From the NCBI RefSeq assembly GCF_005876985.1, contig NZ_VAHD01000002.1:62001-126000 (forward strand): 64,000 nt of DNA. The letters are read 5' to 3'. A program made the position numbers and the translations under genes. The notes under the pieces are model-generated. The model saw only the letters and a program-made list of their open reading frames with translations. It made no database searches and had not been told where the DNA came from. Each line of letters begins with the position of its first letter. Positions within the stretch are counted from its first letter, which is position 1. Of this stretch, positions 18,896 to 29,264 are shown piece by piece. Source of the stretch: Rhodoferax bucti (GTDB lineage: Bacteria > Pseudomonadota > Gammaproteobacteria > Burkholderiales > Burkholderiaceae_C).

Positions 18896-21004
18896 TCAAG
18901 GTTTGGCAGGCAGACCTGGCAACACCGGCGCCTCGTTCACCGGCATGGTGCTGCTGGGCTCCGGCTGGGCATTTTGTTGGGTGCTGCGCATTTGTTCGTA
19001 GCGCTCGTTGGAGAGGGCTTGCGTGGCGGTGGCATCGCGCACCACCACCGGGCGCAAAAACACCATCAGGTTGGTCTTTTTGCGGCTGCGGGATTCGCTT
19101 TTGAACAGATTGCCGAACCAGGGCACATCGGCCAGGCCGGGCACTTTTTCCTGGTTGCCTGCGTACTCGTCCTGTAGCAGTCCACCGAGCACCACGACGG
19201 CGCCGTCTTCCACCAGCACGTTGGATTCGATGGTGCGCTTGTTGGTGGTCGGGCCATTGGCTGCGCTCGCGGTGGAGGCCAGCACGCTGGACACCTCCTG
19301 GTAAATCGCCAGCTTGATGGTGCCGTTTTCGCTGATCTGGGGCTTGACCTTGAGTGTGAGGCCTACGTCTTTGCGCTCAATGGTCTGGAAGGGGTTCACG
19401 CTGCCGGTGCTCGCCCCGGTGTTGGTGAACTGGCCGGTCACAAAAGGCACGTTCTGGCCGATGACGATCTTGGCCTCTTCGTTGTCCAGCGTCAGCAAGT
19501 TGGGGGTGGAGAGCACATTGCCGCTGCCGGTGGACTCCAGAAAGCGTGCCAGAAAGCCCAGCACGTAGACGCCGTTGGTGCGGTTGGCCACGCCCAGGTT
19601 GAGCCCCTTGGCCGGCGACACCGTGCCCGAGGCGCCCGCTGTGGCCAGGCTGATGATGTTGCTGCCGCCACTGCCGAAGTTGGTGCCCAGCACGCCCACG
19701 GCGCTGTCGCCCGCATTGCCCAGCGCGCCTTGCCACTGGATGCCGAACTCGGCGGCCTTGTCGGCGCTCACCTCGGCAATCAGGCTTTCTACAAACACCT
19801 GGGCGCGGCGTGCGTCCAGCTTGTCGATGACGGCGCGCAGCTGCCGGTACTGTGGCTCGCTGGCGGTGATGATGAGGGAGTTGGTGGCCGGGTCGGCCTG
19901 GATCTGGCCGCCGGTGCTGGGGGTGGCAACCGCGCCCAGATTGCTGCCGCCCGTACCCGTGCTGCTGGTGTTACCCCCCGCAGGTGCAGCGGGGGCGGCA
20001 CTGGCGGTCAGGGCGCTGCCCGCGCCGGTGGCGCTCATGGCAGCGCGCAAGGTGGTGGCCAGTTGGGTGGCGTTGGCGTTTTTCAGGTAGACCACGTAAA
20101 TATTGCCGGCCGCGCCGTTGCTGCCGGCCGTGGGCTGGTCCAGCCGCTCAATCAGGCTACGTGCCAGCGCCAGCCGGGCCTGGTTGGCCGCCCGCACGAT
20201 GAGCGCGTTGCTGCGCGGTTCGGGCACCACGGTGGTTTTGAAGCTGGCATCCGCCGCCGCCCCGGTGGCACCGCCGCCCGAGCTTTCCATCAAGCGCAGC
20301 ACCAGCGGCGCCAGGTCGGTAGCGCTGGCGTTTTTGAGCGTGATGACTTCCACATCGGTGGCATTGGGCACATCGAGTGCTGCCACGATGCGGGATAGGC
20401 GCCGCAGGTTGTCGGCGTAGTCGGTGATCACCAGCGAATTGGTCGCCGGGTTCACGTTGATCGGGTTGTTGGGGTTGATCAGCGGGCGCAGCACGGCCAC
20501 CAGGTTGTTGGCGTTTTCAAACTGCAGCTTGATGATTTGCGTCACCAGCTGGTTGCCCGGTGCGTTGGCGGTGCCGCTGTCGGTGGAGGTCACGCTGCCG
20601 CCCAGCAACTTGGCATCGGCCTCGGGCACCACCTTGTCCAGGCCATCGGTTTGCACCACGGTGTAGCCCATGGTGCGCAGCACAGCCAGAAAGTGGTTGT
20701 AGGCCCGGGCGGGGGACATGGGGCTGTCGGACACCAGCGTCATGGTGCCTTTGACGCGCGGGTCCACCACCACATTGCGCCCCGTCAGCGTGGCCATGGT
20801 GCGGGCCACGGCTTCCACCTCGGCGTTGCTGAAGTTGAGGGTGATGGGCTCGCCCCGCTTGGCGGCGGGCGTGTTGGGGCTGGTTTGTGCCAGCGCTTGT
20901 GTGCCAAATAGGCCGATAGTGCCCGTCCACAGTGCGCCAGCAGCTATCAAATGCATAGCGATGGTGGTGGCGCGCAAGCGAGTGGACCGGTGGTGGTGTG
21001 GCAT
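18896..21004 (-). CDS. gspD: Type II secretion outer-membrane secretin GspD
   Basis: 702 aa. After the signal peptide the N0 domain starts at LNFSNAEVEAVARTMATLTG. N1-N3 domains follow (NATDVEVITLKNASA and IYVVYLKNANATQLATTLRA), with a Gly/Ser/Thr-rich linker near residues 330-370, then the secretin domain (VFVESLIAEVSADKAAEFGI, LSTPNLLTLDNEEAKIVIGQ). It multimerises into the outer-membrane channel. The h-region of the signal peptide (residues about 15-32) coincides with a copy of the dispersed repeat. It follows gspN after 3 nt. Confidence 0.97.
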   Translation of the reverse strand: MPHHHRSTRLRATTIAMHLIAAGALWTGTIGLFGTQALAQTSPNTPAAKRGEPITLNFSNAEVEAVARTMATLTGRNVVVDPRVKGTMTLVSDSPMSPARAYNHFLAVLRTMGYTVVQTDGLDKVVPEADAKLLGGSVTSTDSGTANAPGNQLVTQIIKLQFENANNLVAVLRPLINPNNPINVNPATNSLVITDYADNLRRLSRIVAALDVPNATDVEVITLKNASATDLAPLVLRLMESSGGGATGAAADASFKTTVVPEPRSNALIVRAANQARLALARSLIERLDQPTAGSNGAAGNIYVVYLKNANATQLATTLRAAMSATGAGSALTASAAPAAPAGGNTSSTGTGGSNLGAVATPSTGGQIQADPATNSLIITASEPQYRQLRAVIDKLDARRAQVFVESLIAEVSADKAAEFGIQWQGALGNAGDSAVGVLGTNFGSGGSNIISLATAGASGTVSPAKGLNLGVANRTNGVYVLGFLARFLESTGSGNVLSTPNLLTLDNEEAKIVIGQNVPFVTGQFTNTGASTGSVNPFQTIERKDVGLTLKVKPQISENGTIKLAIYQEVSSVLASTASAANGPTTNKRTIESNVLVEDGAVVVLGGLLQDEYAGNQEKVPGLADVPWFGNLFKSESRSRKKTNLMVFLRPVVVRDATATQALSNERYEQMRSTQQNAQPEPSSTMPVNEAPVLPGLPAKP
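20910..20960 (+). repeat. Dispersed 48-nt repeat, copy 3, in the gspD signal-peptide region
   Basis: It reads GGCCGATAGTGCCCGTC, then GTGCGCCAGCAGCTATCAAA, then CATAGCG, matching the 47651 and 52851 copies. On the coding (minus) strand it encodes LIAAGALWTGTIGLF, the hydrophobic core of the GspD signal peptide. Confidence 0.7.
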
Positions 21005-21007
21005 TCC

Positions 21008-21838
21008 TTAACCCAGGTGAATCAGAGACCGTGCGCCTTGGCGCTGCCCGATGATATTCAGCAAATTGGAGAGTGCGTCTTCCCGGCCCTCGGCGGCACG
21101 GGCTTCTCCGTCAAAAACAACACCTTGGGCGCTGATGGCGCCCGTGCCGCGCAGTTGCAAGGCGCCTTGCAGGGTGCTCAATTCCAGGGTGGGCCGGTCT
21201 GCGCCCAGCGCCACCAGCCGGTAGCTGCCCACCGGCCGCAGGGTAGACAGGCTGGTGGACAGGTCGTGCGCCTCCAGTTGCACACGACCCTGCATGTGCA
21301 CGCCGGCGGGGGAGGCGTGCAACGCCAGCCCCTGGGTGCTCAGCTGCAGGCGGCCCTGGGGTTGCAGGGTGTTCCATGGCGTGCCCAGTCCGGTGAGCCA
21401 GGCGGCGGGCAGGCGCAGGGCCCGGGTGTCGGGCAGGTCGTCCGCCTGCAGCTGCAGTTGGCGCAGGTCGGTGTTGATGTGCCACTGCCAGGGCGCGCTC
21501 AGGCAGCAGTCGGCCTGCCAAAGCACACGCAAGCCGGGCAGGGCGCCGTGCCACGCGGGGCGGAGTTGCCATTGCAGGGTGCCGGGCAGCGCCGTGCGGT
21601 CTTGGGTGTCGCTGTGCAGCAGCAGTTGAGCCCGGCCATTCCACACCGTGCCCTCAGCGTTGTGCAGCTGCAGCGGGGCACCGGCCCAGACAAGCGCGTC
21701 TGCCAACCAGCGCGCTGGGGCCCACACCGCGATGCAAGCCAGCATGCCCAGCACGACTCCGGCACACGCCCAGCGCCACGGGGCTTGTTTGCCTGCGGCA
21801 GGCGGGCGGGCAGACGCGGCGCGCACGGCGGAGGCCAT
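21008..21838 (-). CDS. gspN: Type II secretion protein GspN
   Basis: 276 aa from ATG 21838; GTG codons at 21841 and 21847 are alternatives, the latter overlapping the gspM stop. One N-terminal membrane anchor (RWACAGVVLGMLACIAVWAP) precedes a periplasmic beta-rich domain typical of T2SSN, with WPARWLADAL-like and LHNAEGTVWNGRA segments. GspN is a bitopic inner-membrane protein found in a subset of T2SSs, with a poorly defined role. The position between gspM and gspD supports the call. Confidence 0.88.
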   Translation of the reverse strand: MASAVRAASARPPAAGKQAPWRWACAGVVLGMLACIAVWAPARWLADALVWAGAPLQLHNAEGTVWNGRAQLLLHSDTQDRTALPGTLQWQLRPAWHGALPGLRVLWQADCCLSAPWQWHINTDLRQLQLQADDLPDTRALRLPAAWLTGLGTPWNTLQPQGRLQLSTQGLALHASPAGVHMQGRVQLEAHDLSTSLSTLRPVGSYRLVALGADRPTLELSTLQGALQLRGTGAISAQGVVFDGEARAAEGREDALSNLLNIIGQRQGARSLIHLG

Positions 21839-21843
21839 CACGC

Positions 21844-22350
21844 TCACGGCCCCGGCAGGGTGAATTGCACGGTGCCGCTCCAGGCGCCAGCTTCTTGCTG
21901 CAACTTGGCTTGGCCGGGTACCAGGCGGGCTTCGCTGCGGGTGCGGGCCAGCCAGCGCGCCAGGGCGTCGGCGTCTACTTTGCGCAGGGTGACGGTGGCC
22001 TGGCGGTCTGCCAGCACTAGGTGGGCCTGCGTGCCCAGGGTGTTGACGGCGGCCTGCAGGGCTGCTGGCGCTGTGCGCGGGTCTGCCACCGGTTGTGCGC
22101 GCAGGGCTTGTGCCTGCGCTTGCAGGGCTTGCATGGTTTGCAGCTGCGCGTCCAGGGCGCTGCGCTGCGCCGGGTAGGCGCGCACGGTGCGCCAGGCCGG
22201 CGCGAGGGCCACGGTCCAGAGCAGGGCGGCGCTCACCAGCAGGGCGGCTGCCCGCAGCAGATGCTGCTCCCGGGGCGGGCGCTGGGCCCACCAGGCCGAC
22301 AAGGTATTTGGGGCGGGGGCGGCGGCAGATCGCATGCGGGGCGTGCTCAT
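21844..22350 (-). CDS. gspM: Type II secretion inner-membrane protein GspM
   Basis: 168 aa, the usual size for GspM. A short cytoplasmic tail with WWAQRPPREQHLLRAAALLV, one membrane segment at about residues 33-50, a coiled-coil-like stretch rich in Gln and Ala, and a small ferredoxin-like periplasmic domain (TLGTQAHLVLADRQATVTLR and onward). GspM stabilises GspL. Its ATG overlaps the gspL stop (ATGA), so the two are translationally coupled. Confidence 0.92.
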   Translation of the reverse strand: MSTPRMRSAAAPAPNTLSAWWAQRPPREQHLLRAAALLVSAALLWTVALAPAWRTVRAYPAQRSALDAQLQTMQALQAQAQALRAQPVADPRTAPAALQAAVNTLGTQAHLVLADRQATVTLRKVDADALARWLARTRSEARLVPGQAKLQQEAGAWSGTVQFTLPGP

Positions 22351-23567
22351 GGGCTGATGACCCAGGTGTTGCCGTCTTGCCGCGCTCGGTAGCCACGGGC
22401 TTGCAGGCCGCTGCGCAGGCTCTCGGGGGGCTCGGCGCCGGCACCGGGTGGTGGAGTCAGACGCAACTCGCCTGCTACAAATTCAATAGCTGTTGGCGCA
22501 TATTCAACGGGCGCTAGCGTGCCAAAAGCCTCTAGCAGTCGCTCCAGGTCGCGGTTTTGGAGCTGGCCGCTGTGTTGGCCGAGTGCGGCCACCGCGCGTT
22601 CCATTTGCCGTGGTGCATCCACCACCACCGTGGTGGCCGGAAAGGTGCTCAACAGCACACCCTGTAGGGCGGCACGCTGGGTGGCCAGGGTCTCGCGGGC
22701 TTGCCAGGCTTGGGCATTGAGCCCCAGCAGTTGCACGCCGCACAGCACTGCCACAGCCCAACGCGCGGGGCGCCAGGCGGGCGCATCCCATGCCGAGCGT
22801 GCGGCGTCGAGCAGCTTGTGGCCCAGGGCATTGCGGTGGGCGAATTCGCCCTGCGCCAGGTTCCAGGGGCTGTTGGCGGCGTCCAGCAGGCGCTGCCCGC
22901 GGTTGTGGACTTGGGCCTCGCGGTGCAACAGCTGCTCGGCCCGGGCGGCGCAGCCCGGCTCGGCCCACAAAGAGGCGTCGGCAGGCAGGCCGGGGGGCTG
23001 CTGCGTCTGCCCGTGGGGCAGGGGGCGGCCATGCACGCCGTAGGCATCGGCCCACACCACGGTGCAGGCCTCGGCCTCCCCAGTGAACCAGAGGGCGGTG
23101 GGGCTGCCTTCGGGCAAGGGCGCCCATTCCGGAGCGATGCGTTGAACGCGGTGGCCGGTGTGGGTGAGGGTCTGCAGGGTTTGGTGCAGCCAGGTTTTAT
23201 CGCAAACCGATACCCACAGCGGGCCCGCGCCGGCAGCGTCTGGCGTCAGGGCGAAATGCAGGCGGGCGGGGTCGTCGAGCAGGTGGTCTTCCAGCAGCCC
23301 TTCCAGAGCGGCGCGCAGGCGGGTGGCGTTGCGGGCTTCTCCATGGCGCCCCAGCAGGCCGGGGGGCAGCTGTACCCGGTGCCAGGACAGCGCCGCTGCG
23401 GGTAGCAGCACGACGGTGCTGGCACCCGACACGGCCGCTGGTGGTGTGCTGCTGCGTTGGCAGTGCTGCGGTGTGTCGCTGAGCACGCTGTCCCACGCTG
23501 CTCCTGTGCCCGCAGCGCCATCGACCGAGGTGTGGGGGGCGGGGGGCATCACAAGGTGCAGGCGCAT
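22347..23567 (-). CDS. gspL: Type II secretion protein GspL
   Basis: 406 aa. The N-terminal actin-like cytoplasmic domain (VVLLPAAALSWHRVQLPPG, and LEDHLLDDPARLHFAL) recruits GspE. A membrane segment near residues 265-285 leads to a ferredoxin-like periplasmic domain. Residues about 350-366 (LAPVEYAPTAIEFVAG) are encoded by a copy of the dispersed repeat and closely resemble a peptide in PGI from the same window. It overlaps gspM by 4 nt. Confidence 0.92.
   Translation of the reverse strand: MRLHLVMPPAPHTSVDGAAGTGAAWDSVLSDTPQHCQRSSTPPAAVSGASTVVLLPAAALSWHRVQLPPGLLGRHGEARNATRLRAALEGLLEDHLLDDPARLHFALTPDAAGAGPLWVSVCDKTWLHQTLQTLTHTGHRVQRIAPEWAPLPEGSPTALWFTGEAEACTVVWADAYGVHGRPLPHGQTQQPPGLPADASLWAEPGCAARAEQLLHREAQVHNRGQRLLDAANSPWNLAQGEFAHRNALGHKLLDAARSAWDAPAWRPARWAVAVLCGVQLLGLNAQAWQARETLATQRAALQGVLLSTFPATTVVVDAPRQMERAVAALGQHSGQLQNRDLERLLEAFGTLAPVEYAPTAIEFVAGELRLTPPPGAGAEPPESLRSGLQARGYRARQDGNTWVISP
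22471..22519 (-). repeat. Dispersed 48-nt repeat, copy 4, inside gspL
   Basis: On the coding strand it reads GCTAGCGCCCGTTGAATATG, then CGCCAACAGCTATTGAAT, then TTGTAGCAGG. It is in frame and encodes LAPVEYAPTAIEFVAG. The pgi copy in the same orientation encodes VAPVQYAGAAPEFIA. Confidence 0.8.
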
Positions 23568-23574
23568 GGTGCTT

Positions 23575-24564
23575 TCATTGTACGGAGGCGTTAGTTGGTA
23601 TCGCGTGCGTGGGCGCCTCGCGTGTTTTCCAGAGGGGTTTGACGTTCAAACCATCCCGCTGCAGGACGGTGCGCTCCTGGGTGATCAGGCTGCCCAGCCG
23701 CAAGCGCGCCCGGACTTCGAAATACCGCGAGTTGACGCTGTGCAGCGCGTCGTTCAGCACGAGTTCGCTCTTGCCGGCGGCCTGGGCCACCTCGGCGAGG
23801 TTGCGGAAGTGGCTTCTGGCCCGAGCCTCCAACAGGCGCTGGGCGCCGGCGGCGTCCAGGTCCGCTACGATGGCCTGCAAGACCGGGGCGCTGGCCGTGT
23901 TGAGGTTGACCGGGGTGCGCTCCGGCAACACCACGGCATACGGTGCCAAGGCCGCCACGGTGTGCGCAGACAGCCCCAGCCAGGTCAGCTGGCTCAGTGT
24001 GCGGGCTTGCAGCGGAGTGGCTGTCGCGCCCTGAGCACCGGTGCGGGTGGCTTGGCTCGCCCGCAGCCCGGCCACAAGCACCAGCAGCTCGCTTTGCGGC
24101 AGCTGCAGCGCTTCAAACAGGCGGGCAAAGGCGCGCAGCGTGGGGCCGTGGGTTTGCTGGTCGAGTAGCAGGTTGCTGACGTTGAGGCGGCCCTGCAAGT
24201 CGCTGATGCCACCCGAGAGGTAGGCGGACTGCAGCAGCTCGGAGTCCGGCAAGTCCTCGGTGCTGTTGCCGTTGTTCAAAAAGCTGCTGAGCTTGGCCTC
24301 TTGCAGGGGGACGGCCCAGGGCTCGGCCAGGTGGTCTACCGAGCCGGAGCGGGCGTCTTCGCGCAGGATGAGGCGGGCCCAGTCGGTGCCGCCCTGGAGC
24401 AACCAATTGGCTTGCACCCGTGCGCGCTCGGCGGTTTCCAGGTCGAGCGCGCGCCGTTGCTGCCACAAGGCTGCGGCGCTCAGGGTGGCGACCAAGGCCA
24501 TCAGCAGCATGGCGGTGAGGATGGCAGCGCCCCGGTGGGTAGTGCGGGCTGGCCGCCGGCTCAT
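23575..24564 (-). CDS. gspK: Type II secretion minor pseudopilin GspK
   Basis: 329 aa from ATG 24564, which overlaps the gspJ stop (ATGA). The N-terminus is a class III signal peptide with a hydrophobic helix (AAILTAMLLMALVATLSAAA). The large GspK-specific domain follows, with NWLLQGGTDWARLIL, the SGGISDLQGRLNVSNLL block and PVNLNTASAPVLQAIV. GspK caps the pseudopilus tip with GspI and GspJ. Confidence 0.95.
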   Translation of the reverse strand: MSRRPARTTHRGAAILTAMLLMALVATLSAAALWQQRRALDLETAERARVQANWLLQGGTDWARLILREDARSGSVDHLAEPWAVPLQEAKLSSFLNNGNSTEDLPDSELLQSAYLSGGISDLQGRLNVSNLLLDQQTHGPTLRAFARLFEALQLPQSELLVLVAGLRASQATRTGAQGATATPLQARTLSQLTWLGLSAHTVAALAPYAVVLPERTPVNLNTASAPVLQAIVADLDAAGAQRLLEARARSHFRNLAEVAQAAGKSELVLNDALHSVNSRYFEVRARLRLGSLITQERTVLQRDGLNVKPLWKTREAPTHAIPTNASVQ

Positions 24565-25223
24565 TGCCCCGCTCCGGTCAGGGCGCCCGAGGCCCAGTCG
24601 CGCACCAGGCTGCCTGCGAGCGGGTGGCTGGCGGGCAGGGTGAGCACCAGGCGCACGCCATCGGGAGCGGTGGCCATGTCCGGGGTGCCGGTGCTGGAGA
24701 GCGGGTTGCTCCAGGCGCCCCCGCGGTAGAAAAACAGCTGCCATTGCTCCAGCCCAGTAATGGCGACCTCTCGCGCCCGCAGCTCGGGGCTCTCGGTGCC
24801 CTGGGCCCATGCAGAGGCGGCGGCCCAGGCGGCTTGCCATGCCTCTATTGATTGCACCGGCGCCGACTGCCAGCGCAGCCACTGGGGTGTGCCCTGGCGG
24901 GTGGCGCGGGTCCAGGCCACGACGGTGACGCCCTCCGTGGGCGGCGCAGCGCGGCGGGTGATGCGCAGGCTGCGGCCATCCCACTCCATTGCGCGGGTGG
25001 CAGGGAGTTCTTGCACGGCGTCCAGGTCGGTGGTCCATTGGTTCAGGCCGGCTTCGGTGGTGAGCACGGCGTCGCTCACGCTCTGGTTGACCTCTTGGGC
25101 TTGCTGCATGCCAGCCAGCGCGCGCCAGCCCATGGTGGCCATGAGTGCCATCACCGCCAGCGCGACCAGCAGCTCGATCAGGGTGAAGCCGCGCTGTGTG
25201 GCGGAGGGGCGAGCGGCCGTCAT
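24561..25223 (-). CDS. gspJ: Type II secretion minor pseudopilin GspJ
   Basis: 220 aa. The prepilin peptidase site is RG/FTLIELLVALAVMALMA at the N-terminus, followed by the GspJ domain (MGWRALAGMQQAQEVNQ, then WTTDLDAVQELP). Start and stop both overlap neighbours in ATGA arrangements with gspI and gspK, so the four minor pseudopilin genes are tightly coupled. Confidence 0.95.
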   Translation of the reverse strand: MTAARPSATQRGFTLIELLVALAVMALMATMGWRALAGMQQAQEVNQSVSDAVLTTEAGLNQWTTDLDAVQELPATRAMEWDGRSLRITRRAAPPTEGVTVVAWTRATRQGTPQWLRWQSAPVQSIEAWQAAWAAASAWAQGTESPELRAREVAITGLEQWQLFFYRGGAWSNPLSSTGTPDMATAPDGVRLVLTLPASHPLAGSLVRDWASGALTGAGQ

Positions 25224-25600
25224 CAGTAGCGCCCCACCACGGTGCTGAGTTGCAGCAAAGGGCTGCCTTCCTCGGCGACGCGCGCTTCTACCCGCCGGAA
25301 GTTGGGGTTGGGCGTGGCCTGCACCAGTAGGCGCAGCTCCAGCGTCCGGCCGGCCTGGGAGCAGTCGCGGGTGTTGTCACCCACGTCGGGCAACTGGCGG
25401 GTCAGGCGCACTTGCACCAAGGCGTTTTCAGCGCACAGCTGGGCCAGCACCCGGCTGCTTTGCCGTTCGGTGCTGCGGGTGAGGGTGGCGCTGGCGCGCA
25501 GGCCTGCGATCAGGGTGACTGCCACAATGGCCAAGGCCACGAGCACCTCGATCAGGGTGAAGCCACCGGGCGTCCGCAGCTTGGCGCGCCGGCGTGTCAT
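25223..25600 (-). CDS. gspI: Type II secretion minor pseudopilin GspI
   Basis: 125 aa from ATG 25600, overlapping the gspH stop by 4 nt. The prepilin motif is GG/FTLIEVLVALAIVAVTL, followed by a GspI domain with the family's QLCAENALVQVRL segment. It forms the pseudopilus tip with GspJ and GspK. Confidence 0.94.
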   Translation of the reverse strand: MTRRRAKLRTPGGFTLIEVLVALAIVAVTLIAGLRASATLTRSTERQSSRVLAQLCAENALVQVRLTRQLPDVGDNTRDCSQAGRTLELRLLVQATPNPNFRRVEARVAEEGSPLLQLSTVVGRY

Positions 25601-26067
25601 GGGGTGGTGTACACGGCAAACGCGCGCAAGCCATCGGTGCGGAGCCACAGGCTGCGTTCGGGGGCGTCGCGGCTCCAGAGCCGCACCTGCTGCGGGCCAA
25701 TCACCGGCTCGGGCCCCAAGGGGACGGGCGCAGGGCTACTGGCTTGGGTGGCGGCATCGTCCCATTGGCCGGGCTGGGTTTGGGGGCCGGTGCTGAACTC
25801 AAACCCCGTGGCGGTTGCTCGCCAGAAGGTGCTCACGCCCGTAGCTCGGGATTGGGCGCGGGCCGATTCCAGCAGGGCGACTAAACGCAAGGCTTCGCGG
25901 TCCAGCTGGCTTTGGCGGCTGTCGCGCAAGGCCAGGGCCACCGCGGCAGAGGCGATACCGGCAATCGCCACCACGATCATCAACTCCAGCAGCGTGAAGC
26001 CCCAGGCACGCCGGTGGCGGCGTGGCACGGGGCGGATGGGCGGTTTACCAGTTGCCGATATCGGCAT
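25597..26067 (-). CDS. gspH: Type II secretion minor pseudopilin GspH
   Basis: 156 aa if started at ATG 26067, overlapping the gspG end by 23 nt. GTG at 26028 would give a shorter leader (VPRRHRRAWGF). The prepilin motif is WG/FTLLELMIVVAIAGIAS. The rest has LVALLESARAQSRATG and a FDUxxG-type GspH fold ending near LRTDGLRAFAVYTTP. GspH links the major pseudopilin fibre to the tip. Confidence 0.9.
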   Translation of the reverse strand: MPISATGKPPIRPVPRRHRRAWGFTLLELMIVVAIAGIASAAVALALRDSRQSQLDREALRLVALLESARAQSRATGVSTFWRATATGFEFSTGPQTQPGQWDDAATQASSPAPVPLGPEPVIGPQQVRLWSRDAPERSLWLRTDGLRAFAVYTTP

Positions 26068-26497
26068 CTTTGCCTTCACCGCCCGCTTGGCCGTCTGCTC
26101 CGAAGGACAGCACATCCACCTCGCCCCGCAAACCGGGGTTCATATAGAGGTAAGGCCGGTTCCAGGGGTCAGCGGGCAGTTTGTCGATATAGGGGCGCCA
26201 GTTGGCGGGCACCGGGTTCGCGGTGGGTTTGCTCACCAGGGCCTGCAGGCCTTGCTCGGCGGTGGGGAAGCGCTGGTTGTCCAGCTTGTAGAGCTTGAGC
26301 GCCTGGGTGAGGTTGGCGATGTCGGTTTTGGCGGCGGTGACCCGGGCGTCGTCCGCGCGGTCCAGCACATTGGGCACGATGAGTGCGGCCAGCACCCCGA
26401 TGATGACCAGCACCACCATCAACTCAATCAGGGTGAACCCCCGCTGGAGCGGGCGTGCGAGGCGGCGGGGCATAGAGGCGTGCAATCGGAGGGGCAT
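26045..26497 (-). CDS. gspG: Type II secretion major pseudopilin GspG
   Basis: 150 aa. The prepilin motif is RG/FTLIELMVVLVIIGVLAAL. The diagnostic GspG C-terminal region is present (NQRFPTAEQGLQALV, LPADPWNRPYLYMNPG, then SFGADGQAGGEGKDADIGNW with the calcium-binding loop). It starts the gspGHIJKLMND operon, and gspC diverges after 29 nt. ATG 26473 is an alternative start. Confidence 0.96.
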   Translation of the reverse strand: MPLRLHASMPRRLARPLQRGFTLIELMVVLVIIGVLAALIVPNVLDRADDARVTAAKTDIANLTQALKLYKLDNQRFPTAEQGLQALVSKPTANPVPANWRPYIDKLPADPWNRPYLYMNPGLRGEVDVLSFGADGQAGGEGKDADIGNW

Positions 26498-26526
26498 GGG
26501 AGGAAGTCGCTGGAGTCTGGCCTTCC

Positions 26527-27021
26527 ATGATAATGCGCCGCATGCCCCTTACCGCGTCGCCCTGGCCCCCTCGTCTTGCCGCCTTGCTGTTGTCTGCAGC
26601 AGCGGCCGGGAGCGCGGCGTATTGGGCCCTGCATTGGCGGGTGGCGTCAGAGTTGCCGGTTTCTGCCGGCCCCGTAGCCGCTGCGGGCGCGGAGGTGGAT
26701 ACGACCGCAGTCGCCCGGGCCCTGGGGGCCTCTGGGGCATTCGCCCCGGCGACCGGCGCCACGGCACCCGCTGGTGACGTGGAGGCCGCACGCTTTGTGC
26801 TCTCCGGCGTGGTGGCCGATGCGTCTGCCCCGGGTCGTGCCTTGATTGCCGTGGATGGCAAACCGGCCAAACCGGTCGCCGTGGGTGCGGTGGTGGCTGA
26901 AGGCTGGACGCTGCATCGGGTGGAAGCGCGCCGTGCTGTGCTCCGCCGCAATGGCGCGGAGCTGGAGTTGCAGTTGCCTCCGCTTCCCCAACCTGTGTCT
27001 ATGGGTAAAAAAGGGCTCTAG
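26527..27021 (+). CDS. gspC: Type II secretion protein GspC (N-terminal/HR domain)
   Basis: 164 aa. One N-terminal membrane anchor (LAALLLSAAAAGSAAYWALH) is followed by the homology-region domain (FVLSGVVADASAPGRALIAV, GKPAKPVAVGAVVAEGWTL), which contacts the N0 domain of GspD. It lacks a C-terminal PDZ or coiled-coil domain, as in the short betaproteobacterial form. ATGs at 26533 and 26542 are alternative starts. Its TAG stop lies within a dispersed repeat copy. Confidence 0.85.
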   Translation: MIMRRMPLTASPWPPRLAALLLSAAAAGSAAYWALHWRVASELPVSAGPVAAAGAEVDTTAVARALGASGAFAPATGATAPAGDVEAARFVLSGVVADASAPGRALIAVDGKPAKPVAVGAVVAEGWTLHRVEARRAVLRRNGAELELQLPPLPQPVSMGKKGL

Positions 27022-27048
27022 CGCCCGCCAGCCCTGCGCGGACAGCTA

Positions 27049-27060
<12 letters not shown>
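27013..27060 (+). repeat. Dispersed 48-nt repeat, copy 5, spanning the gspC and ilvA 3' ends
   Basis: It reads GGGCTCTAGCGCCCGCCAG, then CTGCGCGGACAGCTATC, then TTTTTGCAG. It supplies the TAG stop of gspC on the plus strand and the TGA stop and last codons of ilvA on the minus strand. Confidence 0.7.
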
Positions 27061-28731
<1,671 letters not shown>

Positions 28732-28733
28732 GA

Positions 28734-28793
28734 CGCTCCGCGCGGAGCGATTTGTGGCATTGTAGCGACTTCATAAATTGCCCCGCGCGGGGC
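28734..28793. other. Two GC-rich perfect palindromes between ilvA and the OsmC-family gene
   Basis: CGCTCCGCGCGGAGCG is at 28734-28749 and GCCCCGCGCGGGGC at 28780-28793. Both sit in the 78-nt divergent spacer and could be regulator sites or transcript hairpins. Nothing assigns a regulator. Confidence 0.4.
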
Positions 28794-28809
28794 TTGCAAA
28801 GGACAAACC

Positions 28810-29259
28810 ATGGAATGCACAGTCAGCTGGACTGGTGGCCTCAATACCCGCTCCGGTATGGGCTTTGTGGCCGAAACCGGCAGCGGCCATACGTTGATGA
28901 TGGACGGCGCACCGGATGCTGCTAAGCCTGAAAACGGCGGCCAAAACCTGGCGCCTCGGCCTTTGGAAACCGTGTTGGCTGGCACCGGCGGATGCACCGC
29001 TTATGACGTGGTGTTGATTTTGAAGCGTGGTCGCCACGATGTGCAGGGCTGCACCGTCAAACTCACTGCCGAGCGGGCCGACGCCGATCCCAAGGTGTTT
29101 ACCAAAATTCACATGCAGTTCACCGTGACCGGCAAAGGCATTCCCCCTAGCGCCGTGGAGCGGGCGATTGCCATGAGCCACGACAAATACTGCTCTGCCA
29201 GCATCATGCTGGGCAAGACAGCGGAAATCACCACCGGCTTCGACCTCGTCGAAGCCTGA
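28810..29259 (+). CDS. OsmC/Ohr-family protein (YhfA-like)
   Basis: 149 aa. The fold is recognisable from VSWTGGLNTRSGMGFVAETG, the first conserved cysteine in ETVLAGTGGCTAYDVVLIL, and the second in SHDKYCSASIMLGKTAEI. OsmC-family proteins use paired cysteines to reduce hydroperoxides; the YhfA-type subgroup is poorly characterised. It is divergent from ilvA and convergent with coq7, with no operon partner. Confidence 0.9.
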   Translation: MECTVSWTGGLNTRSGMGFVAETGSGHTLMMDGAPDAAKPENGGQNLAPRPLETVLAGTGGCTAYDVVLILKRGRHDVQGCTVKLTAERADADPKVFTKIHMQFTVTGKGIPPSAVERAIAMSHDKYCSASIMLGKTAEITTGFDLVEA

Positions 29260-29264
29260 ACTGT